In this document: positions 17,715 through 24,881 of the stretch, in pieces
Layout: each line of letters opens with the position of its first letter
Numbering within the stretch: the first letter of the stretch is position 1
Assembly (NCBI GenBank): GCA_964387965.1
Contig: CAYLXO010000001.1
Span: 1 to 64,000 of the forward strand
Direction of reading: 5' to 3'
DNA: 64,000 bases
From: CAITQP01 sp964387965
GTDB lineage: Bacteria; Patescibacteriota; Minisyncoccia; Phycocordibacterales; UBA9973
Notes under the pieces: model-generated
What the model was told of the DNA's origin: nothing
Database searches by the model: none
The model's input: only the letters and a program-made list of their open reading frames with translations
Made by a program: the position numbers and the translations under genes

Positions 17715-18641
17715 ATGCATATTTTAAACACCATTCTTATTATTGCTGGGCTCGCGTTATTCGAAATCGTATCAAGTATCGATAATGCAGTTATAAATGC
17801 AGAAGTTCTTCATACTATGAGCCCAAAAGCTCGCCGATGGTTTTTGTTGTGGGGTTTTTTGTTCGCAGTTTTTGTTGTCCGTGGACTTTTACCATGGGTA
17901 ATAATTTGGGCGACAAACCCAACCCTTGGACCTCTTGGAGCACTAACTGCAACATTTTCAAACGATCCTCGAGTTGCAGAGTCAATTGCTCAGTCAGCAC
18001 CACTTCTATTGGCCGGGGGAGGTATTTTTCTTGTATTTCTATTTTTGCACTGGTTATTTCTTGAGCCAAAAAATATCGGCCTTAGACACGAAAAATTCTT
18101 TCAAAAGAATGGAATTTGGTTTTACGCTGTAGTATCTATTATTCTTGCTGTTACAGTTTGGTATGCACTTAAGACAAATCCAATTATGGCATTCGGGGCT
18201 GTTATTGGATCTACTGTATTTTTCATCATGCATGGTTTTAAACAAAACGCTGAAAAAGCAGAAGAAGAACTCATACATGGAAAAGTATCTCGTTCTGATC
18301 TTTCTAAGATTCTATATCTAGAGGTGATTGATACATCGTTTTCTATCGATGGTGTGCTTGGTGCATTTGCGTTTACACTTTCAGTTCCGTATATCCTTAT
18401 TGGTAACGGAATTGGCGCCTTCGTATTGCGAGAACTTACCGTAAAAAATATTGACCGTATCAAAAAATATGTGTTTCTAAAAAACGGTGCAATGTACGCG
18501 ATTGGAATATTGTCACTTATCATGGTGCTCGGTGCCTTTGGTATTCATATTCCTGAATGGGTTTCTCCAGTTTCAATGTTTATTGTTATCGGATACTTTT
18601 TCTTTAAATCAAAGAAGCGTTTGAAACTAATTACCTCATAA
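17715..18641 (+). CDS. DUF475 / TerC-like integral membrane protein
   Basis: 308 residues with about eight or nine transmembrane helices. The two diagnostic acidic motifs of the DUF475/TerC superfamily are visible: FEIVSSIDNAVINAEVL near the N-terminus and EVIDTSFSIDGVLGAFAF in the middle, where membrane-embedded Asp residues probably bind a metal ion. TerC-type proteins export divalent metals, and Bacillus TerC homologues have been linked to loading metal into secreted proteins. It starts 7 nt after the second cohesin gene, so it is probably in the same operon. A role in supplying metal, for example to Ca-loop dockerins outside the cell, is my inference. Confidence 0.85.
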   Translation: MHILNTILIIAGLALFEIVSSIDNAVINAEVLHTMSPKARRWFLLWGFLFAVFVVRGLLPWVIIWATNPTLGPLGALTATFSNDPRVAESIAQSAPLLLAGGGIFLVFLFLHWLFLEPKNIGLRHEKFFQKNGIWFYAVVSIILAVTVWYALKTNPIMAFGAVIGSTVFFIMHGFKQNAEKAEEELIHGKVSRSDLSKILYLEVIDTSFSIDGVLGAFAFTLSVPYILIGNGIGAFVLRELTVKNIDRIKKYVFLKNGAMYAIGILSLIMVLGAFGIHIPEWVSPVSMFIVIGYFFFKSKKRLKLITS

Positions 18642-18646
18642 TAAGC

Positions 18647-19216
18647 ATGGATACAGCGGTTACATTTTTTTCTTTGGTTAAAATTCCTGCAACGATAATA
18701 CATGTCATTTCGGTTGTGATTGGGATGGGGGCCGCTCTTGTTTCAGATATTCTTTTCACGTTTTTTGCAAAGGATAAAAAATTAAACATGACAGAACAAA
18801 AAACACTCGAAATTCTTTCTCGAGTTGTTTGGGTTAGCCTCGCCATTATTTCGATATCTGGAATTGTTATTTTTTTCAGTGATCCTGCTCGATATATGGA
18901 GTCATCAAAATTTCTTGCTAAGATTTCGATACTTATCGTCCTCGTTGTAAACGGCATAGTTCTTAATCTGTCTGTCTGGAAGCATCTTTTACGACCAGGT
19001 TTTTTTACTTCAAAAAAAGAATCAACCTTCAGAAAGGTAGCCTTTACTGGAGGCGCTATTTCCGTTATTTCTTGGCTTTCTGTTTGTGCGCTTGGGGTTC
19101 TTGACTCATCACCGGTTGGCTACAAGACTTTAATGATAGGGTATTTTTGTTTGATTACTGTCGGTGTTGTGTGTTCCTTGTATGTAGAAAGCAGAAAATT
19201 TGAGCAGAAAGCATAA
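18647..19216 (+). CDS. Integral membrane protein, unknown function
   Basis: 189 residues, about five transmembrane segments. The first helix has His and Asp in IIHVISVVIGMGAALVSDILF, the arrangement seen in some small haem- or metal-binding membrane proteins (DUF2214/CopD-like), but I cannot name the family from sequence alone. It starts 5 nt after the DUF475 gene, so it probably shares its transcript. The start ATG at 18647 is the first in frame. No catalytic motif is evident. Confidence 0.65.
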   Translation: MDTAVTFFSLVKIPATIIHVISVVIGMGAALVSDILFTFFAKDKKLNMTEQKTLEILSRVVWVSLAIISISGIVIFFSDPARYMESSKFLAKISILIVLVVNGIVLNLSVWKHLLRPGFFTSKKESTFRKVAFTGGAISVISWLSVCALGVLDSSPVGYKTLMIGYFCLITVGVVCSLYVESRKFEQKA

Positions 19217-19226
19217 TCTATATTTT

Positions 19227-19262
19227 TTGCCAAAATTGGCCTTTGCCTGTATTATCTTTCTA
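19227..19262 (+). promoter_or_regulatory. guaA promoter, leaderless, with palindrome
   Basis: TTGCCA (19227-19232), a 17-nt spacer and TATTAT (19250-19255) lie 6 nt before the guaA ATG. A perfect 12-bp palindrome GCCAAAATTGGC (19229-19240) overlaps the -35 box and could be an operator, though it may be chance. Confidence 0.6.
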
Positions 19263-20791
19263 TGGATACTATTCTAATTCTCGATTTTGGGGGGCAGTCA
19301 TGCCACCTTATTTCTCGTCGTTTACGAGATCTTGGTTTTTATGCAGAAGTTCTTCATTCTGACTATTCAGCTAAGGAGATACTCGCTCGTCCTCACGTAA
19401 AGGGTCTTATTCTTTCTGGAGGTGCTCGTTCAGTGTATGAAAAAGATGCTCCAGAATTTGATAAAGAAATTTTTAAGCTCCCAATCCCAATTATGGGAAT
19501 TTGTTATGGTCACCAGCTTTTGGCACAGCAGGTTGGTGGAAAAGTAGAGAATGGAAAGATTGGTGAATATGGACCAATGAAGCTTTCTGTCACCAAAAAG
19601 ACAGGAATTTTTGCTGGCCTTAAAGCTAAAGAAGATATCTGGATGAACCACAAGGATCTTGTTACAAATATGCCTGCAGGATTTTCGGTGATTGGAAAAA
19701 CTACTCACAAGACTCAAATCGCTGCGTATGCAAGCAAAGATAATATGCGTAGTGGTGTACAATTTCACCCTGAGGTAAGTCATACTCCGAACGGTACAAA
19801 AATGCTCGAAAACTTCGCAAAGAAAATTTGTAAAGCAAAAGCATCGTATACATCTGCAAATCTTTTGAAAGAAACAATCAAAGAAGCAAAAGATACTATG
19901 GGTAATGAGAAGGCAGTCATTGGACTTTCTGGCGGAGTTGATTCTTCAGTTGCTGCAGCGCTTGTTGCACGTGCCATTGGAGCAAATCTTACAGCTGTGT
20001 ATGTTGATACGGGACTTATGCGTGAAGGGGAGACAAAGTATGTTCGTGAGGCTTTTGGCAAAACGGGAATGAAGCTCGTTGTTGTAGACGCATCAAAAGA
20101 ATATTTTCAAGCTCTTAAGGGTGTGACTGATCCAGAGACAAAGCGAAAAATAATTGGCGAGCTTTTTGTACGTATTTTTGAACGAGAAGCAAAGAAAACA
20201 AAATCTGCATGGCTTATTCAAGGCACGATTTATTCTGATCGCATTGAGTCAGGTCTTACAAAACACTCTTCAAATATTAAAAGTCACCACAACGTCGGAG
20301 GTCTTCCAAAAGATTTGGGACTTAAATTGTACGAGCCACTTCGTGACTTATACAAAGACGAAGTTCGTGCACTTGCAAAACAATTGAAGCTTCCAGCATT
20401 TATTACCAGCCGTCAGGTATTCCCAGGGCCAGGTCTCGCTATCCGTATTATTGGTGAAGTTACACCTGAACGCACAGAAATTGTCCGAAAGGCAGGGGCA
20501 ATCATCGAAGACGAACTTAAGAACACAAAACACTGGAAAGATATCTGGATGAGTTTTGCTGTCTTTCTTCCTGTGCAGTCTGTTGGAATATCAGGCGATG
20601 AACGCTCATATCGTCATCCATTAGTACTTCGTATTGTTGAATCTCGTGATGCAATGAGTGCATCATTTGCAAAACTTCCGTACGAAATTTTGGAGCGTAT
20701 TTCTACACGCCTTACAAACGAAATCAAAGAAATCAATCGTGTTGTTTACGACATCACAAACAAGCCACCGGCAACGATGGAGTGGGAATAG
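19262..20791 (+). CDS. guaA: GMP synthase (glutamine-hydrolysing)
   Basis: Converts XMP, ATP and glutamine to GMP in the cytoplasm. Its 509 residues fit the family length. The N-terminal class-I amidotransferase has Cys81 in GICYGHQ and the His/Glu of FHPEVSH. The ATP-pyrophosphatase domain has the P-loop GLSGGVDSS at ~221-229. The C-terminal dimerisation domain carries RQVFPGPGLAIRIIGEVTPER-like sequence and ends KPPATMEWE, as usual. It stands alone behind its own promoter. No other purine biosynthesis gene is in the window, so it may serve salvage of xanthine or IMP-derived nucleotides; that last point is inference. Confidence 0.97.
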   Translation: MDTILILDFGGQSCHLISRRLRDLGFYAEVLHSDYSAKEILARPHVKGLILSGGARSVYEKDAPEFDKEIFKLPIPIMGICYGHQLLAQQVGGKVENGKIGEYGPMKLSVTKKTGIFAGLKAKEDIWMNHKDLVTNMPAGFSVIGKTTHKTQIAAYASKDNMRSGVQFHPEVSHTPNGTKMLENFAKKICKAKASYTSANLLKETIKEAKDTMGNEKAVIGLSGGVDSSVAAALVARAIGANLTAVYVDTGLMREGETKYVREAFGKTGMKLVVVDASKEYFQALKGVTDPETKRKIIGELFVRIFEREAKKTKSAWLIQGTIYSDRIESGLTKHSSNIKSHHNVGGLPKDLGLKLYEPLRDLYKDEVRALAKQLKLPAFITSRQVFPGPGLAIRIIGEVTPERTEIVRKAGAIIEDELKNTKHWKDIWMSFAVFLPVQSVGISGDERSYRHPLVLRIVESRDAMSASFAKLPYEILERISTRLTNEIKEINRVVYDITNKPPATMEWE

Positions 20792-20803
20792 GCTCGCAGG
20801 TGC

Positions 20804-20887
20804 GAATGTTTTAGATACACCCATAAATTTCTGCTGAAATTTTGCTACACTCGGCCCAGTCGGCCTGCGCGAGTCTCTAAAACATTC
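20804..20887. repeat. 12-bp inverted repeat in the guaA-downstream gap
   Basis: GAATGTTTTAGA (20804-20815) pairs perfectly with TCTAAAACATTC (20876-20887), enclosing 60 nt that include a GC-rich block (GGCCCAGTCGGCCTG) and a possible extended -10 (TGCTACACT). It may form a structured RNA or a long terminator-like stem. Nothing coding is visible from 20792 to about 20965. Confidence 0.45.
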
Positions 20888-20969
20888 ACACTGTGACTCG
20901 CTGAAGCCGTGTGCCCAGCAGACGAATGCTCTGCCTTAAAAACCTCGAATTTAAAGGTTTTATGGTACA

Positions 20970-20999
20970 TTGACAAATGTACCAATTTTATGATATAAT
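20970..20999 (+). promoter_or_regulatory. Strong consensus-like promoter
   Basis: TTGACA (20970-20975), 18-nt spacer, TATAAT (20994-20999) with an extended TGA. This is one of the best promoters in the window. Transcription would start near 21006, shortly before a terminator-like hairpin at 21016-21064. Confidence 0.75.
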
Positions 21000-21005
21000 A
21001 TAAAT

Positions 21006-21064
21006 AAAAGAAGAGAAAAATAATTCCTTTAGTAGCTTTAGGGCCTTTAAAGGAATTATTTTTT
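21006..21064 (+). ncRNA. Candidate short RNA or leader attenuator
   Basis: From the predicted start near 21006 to the end of a perfect stem (AATAATTCCTTTA 21019-21031 with TAAAGGAATTATT 21048-21060, extendable by flanking A/T pairs) followed by a T run. The transcript would be about 55-60 nt and end at an intrinsic terminator. Because a 65-codon ORF begins at 21082, the hairpin could instead be a conditional attenuator. The sequence matches no family I recognise. Confidence 0.45.
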
Positions 21065-21081
21065 AACTTCAATTTTCTTTT

Positions 21082-21279
21082 ATGAAATCATCAGTTTTTT
21101 GCGGGTATGTCCTGCTTTTCTTGTTTGCTGCGATAATCGCAGATACCACCATTTTTCACCCTCAGCTATATACGTCAGATCAGCTAATCAACAATATGTA
21201 TCTGGCTATAGGTTCAGCTGGCGCAGGCGTCTGTTGCATGATCTATGCAGCATGGAACAGGTACAGGATAATTTATTAA
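21082..21279 (+). CDS. Small membrane protein (65 aa)
   Basis: 65 residues with two hydrophobic helices: residues ~4-22, which could also serve as a signal peptide, and ~38-58. No family recognised. Support comes from position: it follows a strong promoter and hairpin and is followed closely by a clear terminator at 21304-21331, so the unit is self-contained. No Shine-Dalgarno sequence precedes the ATG. Confidence 0.55.
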   Translation: MKSSVFCGYVLLFLFAAIIADTTIFHPQLYTSDQLINNMYLAIGSAGAGVCCMIYAAWNRYRIIY

Positions 21280-21303
21280 TTCATCCGCTATCACATTTAT
21301 TGG

Positions 21304-21331
21304 GCCGGCTAAACATTTTAGCCGGCTTTTT
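21304..21331 (+). terminator. Intrinsic terminator
   Basis: GCCGGCTAAA (21304-21313) pairs with TTTAGCCGGC (21317-21326), followed by five T. Confidence 0.85.
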
Positions 21332-21411
21332 AATTTATAACCCTTTGAAAAAAGGTCATTTTAGAGTAGAATGGCGGGCATTAATATAAATTAAGTAGAC
21401 CTCTATTTAGT

Positions 21412-22790
21412 ATGTCCAACCCATTCGAGAACGCTCTCTCTCAATTAAAGCGAGCAATTGATGTTCAGCCTTNNNNNNNNNNNNNNNNNNNNNNNNNNNN
21501 NNNNNNNNNNNNNNNNNNNNNNNNNNNNNNNNNNNNNNNNNNNNNNNNNNNNNNNNNNNNNNNNNNNNNNNNAACCCATTCGAGAACGCTCTCTCTCAAT
21601 TAAAGCGAGCAATTGATGTTCAGCCTTTCCCAGAGGCTTTTATTAAGCAGATTTCGTCTCCAAATCGAGAGGTACGCATTTCTATCCCAGTTACGATGGA
21701 TGATGGGTCTCTCAATGTATACGAGGGATATCGTGTAGAACACAACAATGCTCGTGGTCCATACAAAGGTGGAATTCGCTTCCATCACGACACTGACATC
21801 AACGAAGTTAAGGCGCTCGCTTTCTGGATGTCACTTAAGTGTGCAGTAGCAAATATTCCAATGGGTGGAGGAAAGGGAGGTGTTACAGTTGATCCTAAGA
21901 AACTTTCAAAAGCTGAGCTCGAACGTCTTTCTCGTGGATGGGCTCGTGGTATGGCAGATATTCTTGGACCACAAAAAGATGTGCCAGCTCCAGATGTAAA
22001 CACCACTCCAGAAATAATGGGTTGGATGGTAGATGAATTTGAAAAAATTACTGGGGACAAGACAAAGGCAACATTTACAGGTAAAGCACTCGATAATGGC
22101 GGATCAGAAGGACGTGGTGCTGCAACTGGAATGGGTGGATGGTATGTCTTCAATGCACTTGCACCCAAATACGGCATCGCACCAGGAGCAACAGTTGTTG
22201 TGCAAGGTTTTGGAAACGTTGGAGGACACGCTGCACATATTTTCACAGACAATGGATACAAAGTAATTGCAATTTCTGATTCAAAGGGCGGTGTGGTAAA
22301 TGAAGCTGGTCTTGATATCACAGCTCTTGAAAATTGGAAAAAAGAAAAAGGAACACTCGAAGGATTTCCTGGCACTCGCACAGTTACAAACAAAGAGTTG
22401 CTAGAACTTCCATGTGATATTTTGATTCCAAGCGCGCTTGAAAATCAAATCACATTTGATAATGCACCACATATCAAAGCAAAGTTTGTACTCGAACTTG
22501 CAAACGGACCTATTACACCAGAAGCAGATGAAATATTGTATGACCGTGGAATTCCTGTCGTGCCAGACATTCTTGCAAACTCAGGAGGTGTTACTGTTTC
22601 AACATTTGAATGGGAACAAAACCTCAAGGGTGAGCACTGGAGTGAAACTGATGTAAACGCAAAGCTTCTTGAAATTCTAAATCGCGAATCTCTCGCAATT
22701 TACGAAAAGTCAGTTGCTGTAAAGACAGATTTGCGACGAAGCGCCTTTATTGTAGCGCTTGAACGAATCGCGAAGCAGATGGGGTATTAA
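21412..22790 (+). CDS. Glutamate dehydrogenase (interrupted by a false assembly gap)
   Basis: Interconverts glutamate with 2-oxoglutarate and ammonia. The gene starts MSNPFENALSQLKRAI at 21412, hits a 100-N gap (21473-21572), and the same 55 nt reappear after it. Deleting 155 nt gives a clean 407-codon frame, the normal GDH length. Visible signatures are the substrate Lys in GPYKGGIRFHH, the catalytic region NIPMGGGKGGVTVDPK, the Rossmann motif VVVQGFGNVGGHAA and the C-terminal PDILANSGGVTVSTFEW. Without correcting the gap one would wrongly start at an internal ATG (21696) and lose about 60 residues. It has its own terminator at 22799. In a fermentative CPR cell it could link amino-acid use to NAD(P)H; coenzyme preference is not clear. 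Confidence 0.95.
21418..21627. other. Assembly artefact: 100 N flanked by exact 55-nt duplication
   Basis: Bases 21418-21472 are identical to 21573-21627, with 100 N between. Two contigs that overlap by 55 nt were joined with a default gap. The real sequence is continuous. Confidence 0.95.
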
Positions 22791-22798
22791 TAAAAATT

Positions 22799-22829
22799 AA
22801 AAACCTCGCTCATTTTGAGCGAGGTTTTT
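22799..22829 (+). terminator. Intrinsic terminator after glutamate dehydrogenase
   Basis: A-rich lead, ACCTCGCTC / GAGCGAGGT stem with a 4-nt loop, and a T run. It is symmetric, so it may also serve the convergent gene on the minus strand. Confidence 0.88.
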
Positions 22830-22855
22830 AATTTCGATAACGAAATTAGATAATT

Positions 22856-23209
22856 TTACCAGCCTTCCGATATAATTTGTTCTTTGTATTTTGCGCGGAC
22901 AATGCATCCGCTGATAGTTCCAAGTATCAATCCTACAAGGTGACAACTATTGAAAATATCGTTTTTCCATACAAAAAATATTAGACTTATCAAAAAAGCA
23001 AGTATGTTCGGCCACCATGTAAGCACAAACTTTGTGCTGTTAAGCATGCTCTGCGCGAACATATAACAAAAACATAAGATACCAATAGCTATACCGCTAT
23101 CTAGGCCACCCTTGTTGTTGATTGCAATAGGGAATGCCATATATAAGCAACAGGCTATAGCCACTTTCCATGTGGTATTAAATAAACTTGTGAAATAATT
23201 TTTTTCCAT
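22856..23209 (-). CDS. Small polytopic membrane protein, unknown function
   Basis: 117 residues from the ATG at 23209 (MEKNYFTSLFNTTWK), with about four hydrophobic helices. An upstream in-frame start at 23251 would add 14 charged residues. A minus-strand TATAAT (plus 23237-23242) lies ~28 nt before 23209, which favours the shorter form. The last helix contains CHLVGLILGTISG, vaguely like the His/Gly helix of rhomboid proteases. The catalytic Ser motif is missing, so I do not call it a rhomboid. Confidence 0.6.
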   Translation of the reverse strand: MEKNYFTSLFNTTWKVAIACCLYMAFPIAINNKGGLDSGIAIGILCFCYMFAQSMLNSTKFVLTWWPNILAFLISLIFFVWKNDIFNSCHLVGLILGTISGCIVRAKYKEQIISEGW

Positions 23210-23314
23210 AAACAACAATTTAAGTTTAGAATATTTATTATATATTACCATAAAATGTGATAAAAGTCAATCGAATTAGAGAAAAATCCACTGCCTTTAA
23301 ATCAATTATTTATG

Positions 23315-23349
23315 TATACTGTACAAGTAGTGATTACGCCTTTTTATCA
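23315..23349 (+). promoter_or_regulatory. Possible promoter for VirD4-like gene
   Basis: TATACT at 23315-23320 preceded by ATG; transcription would start about 22 nt before the ATG at 23349. No clear -35 box. Confidence 0.4.
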
Positions 23350-24839
23350 TGGTCCGAAAAGATAAAGTCCAAATTATTAAGTACGCTCCACCTCCATCGG
23401 AGTTGCCAGCGTATGGAACAGTTGATCCGAGTGAAGTCTCGTTTATTGGACGTACCAATTACGTCGCAGCACTTGAAGAAAAGAAATTTATTTTCGGAAT
23501 CAAACGTGTAGACCGAAGACGACACTTATACATTGTTGGAAAATCTGGAGTAGGGAAGTCAAAACTTCAAGAGCTTTTTGTACGCCAAGATATTGCGTAT
23601 GGGCATGGTGTGTGTGTTATCGACCCACACGGTGACTTTATTGATGACATTCTTGCTTCTGTCCCAGAAAACCGTATTGATGATGTCTGTATCATTGATC
23701 CATCTGATGTTGATTTTCCTGCTTCGTTCAATCCACTTCAAAATGTGGATCCAAATTTTAAACACCAATTGACACAAGGACTCATTGAAGTGCTCGAAAA
23801 GCAATTCGGTGCAAACTGGACTCCACGTCTTGAGCACGTGTTTCGTTTTACGACGCTCGCACTTCTCGACTATCCGCACGCAACAATGCGTGGAATGATT
23901 TCCATGCTTACTGACCGTAACTACCGTCAAAAGGTAGTGGAATATATCGAAGATGATATGGTAAAGAGATTCTGGGCGATTGAATTCGCCGACTGGTCAG
24001 AAAAATTTGATACAGATGCGATTATCCCGCTTGTGAACAAGCTCGGGCAATTTTTGTCTGATCCGATGCTTCGTAATATCTTTGGTCAGAAAACCAACAA
24101 AATTAATTTGGAAGATATTATGAACGAGCAGAAAATTTTGCTTATCAATATTTGTAAAGGAAAGATCGGAGAAGAAAATGCGTCATTTTTCGGCTCAATG
24201 TTTTTGACCAAAATTAAGCAAGCAGGAATGGCACGTGCAAAGCTTCCTCAAGAAAAGCGCCTCGATTTTTATTTGTATGTGGATGAGTTCCAAAATGTTG
24301 TGACAGAAACGTTCGAAAATATTCTTTCTGAAGCTCGTAAGTACGGTATCAACCTTACTGTTGCACACCAGTACGTAGGACAAATTCCCGAAAAGGTTGA
24401 AGCAGCGGTGCTTGGAAACGTGGGATCAATGATTTGTTTCCGCGTGGGTGGAGAGGACGCTGTAAAGCTCAAATCTGACTTTGCACCAGTGTTTGACGTA
24501 AAAGACATGATTAACCTAGGAGTGGGTGAATTTTATGTCAAAATGACGATAGACGGGGAATCATACGATCCCTTTTCAGCTGAAACACTAAAGGTGCTTC
24601 CACCACCATATCCATCAAATCGTGAAAAAATAATTGAACTTTCTCGACAGAAATATGCTATTTCTGCTGATGAAGCAAAGCGCCTCATTCAGGAAGAAGA
24701 GTCTACAATTATTCGTTCGGCTCAAGAAAAGGCTGCGATTATGCGTACTGCTCGAAAAGATGATAGTTCAGGGAATGCAATACCGAATCAATCAAACGAA
24801 CCAGCGAAAGCAGAGGAAGTCGCAGAGCCACTAATCTAG
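23349..24839 (+). CDS. VirD4/TraD-like P-loop ATPase (496 aa)
   Basis: Member of the type IV coupling-protein/TraG-TraD class of DNA-pumping or secretion ATPases. Walker A GKSGVGKS is at residues 64-71, Walker B LYVDEFQN at ~308-315, and the downstream ILSEARKYGINLTVAHQY segment matches the sensor region of the family. DPHGDF after the first strand is also typical. Unlike classical VirD4 there is no N-terminal transmembrane pair, so it is probably cytoplasmic or peripheral. A Lys/Glu-rich helical tail follows ~430. A second, longer homologue lies at 26659 on the other side of a Cys-rich CPR protein. No relaxase or mating-pore genes are present, so conjugation is unlikely; the substrate is unknown. 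Confidence 0.85.
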   Translation: MVRKDKVQIIKYAPPPSELPAYGTVDPSEVSFIGRTNYVAALEEKKFIFGIKRVDRRRHLYIVGKSGVGKSKLQELFVRQDIAYGHGVCVIDPHGDFIDDILASVPENRIDDVCIIDPSDVDFPASFNPLQNVDPNFKHQLTQGLIEVLEKQFGANWTPRLEHVFRFTTLALLDYPHATMRGMISMLTDRNYRQKVVEYIEDDMVKRFWAIEFADWSEKFDTDAIIPLVNKLGQFLSDPMLRNIFGQKTNKINLEDIMNEQKILLINICKGKIGEENASFFGSMFLTKIKQAGMARAKLPQEKRLDFYLYVDEFQNVVTETFENILSEARKYGINLTVAHQYVGQIPEKVEAAVLGNVGSMICFRVGGEDAVKLKSDFAPVFDVKDMINLGVGEFYVKMTIDGESYDPFSAETLKVLPPPYPSNREKIIELSRQKYAISADEAKRLIQEEESTIIRSAQEKAAIMRTARKDDSSGNAIPNQSNEPAKAEEVAEPLI

Positions 24840-24840
24840 T

Positions 24841-24880
24841 AAGTTGTTAGTAGTTAGTAGATAGTAGTAAGTAGAAATAT
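24841..24880. repeat. Short TTAGTAG-type tandem repeats
   Basis: The spacer before the Cys-rich gene consists of imperfect repeats of GTTAGTAGTTAGTAG and related units. It is a simple-sequence tract with no recognised role. Confidence 0.5.
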
Positions 24881-24881
24881 C

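Noticed and set aside
20792..20965. tRNA or tmRNA in the spacer after guaA
   Set aside because: No cloverleaf, TPsiC-like GTTCRANYC or acceptor pairing could be found by eye.
21418..21627. 55-nt direct repeat as a target-site duplication or insertion element
   Set aside because: The interior is only N, the same 55-nt size occurs at a second gap, and collapsing restores the reading frame in both. This is an assembler overlap.
22856..23209. Rhomboid protease
   Set aside because: Only a HLVGLILG-like helix is present. The GxSG catalytic motif and six-helix core are missing.
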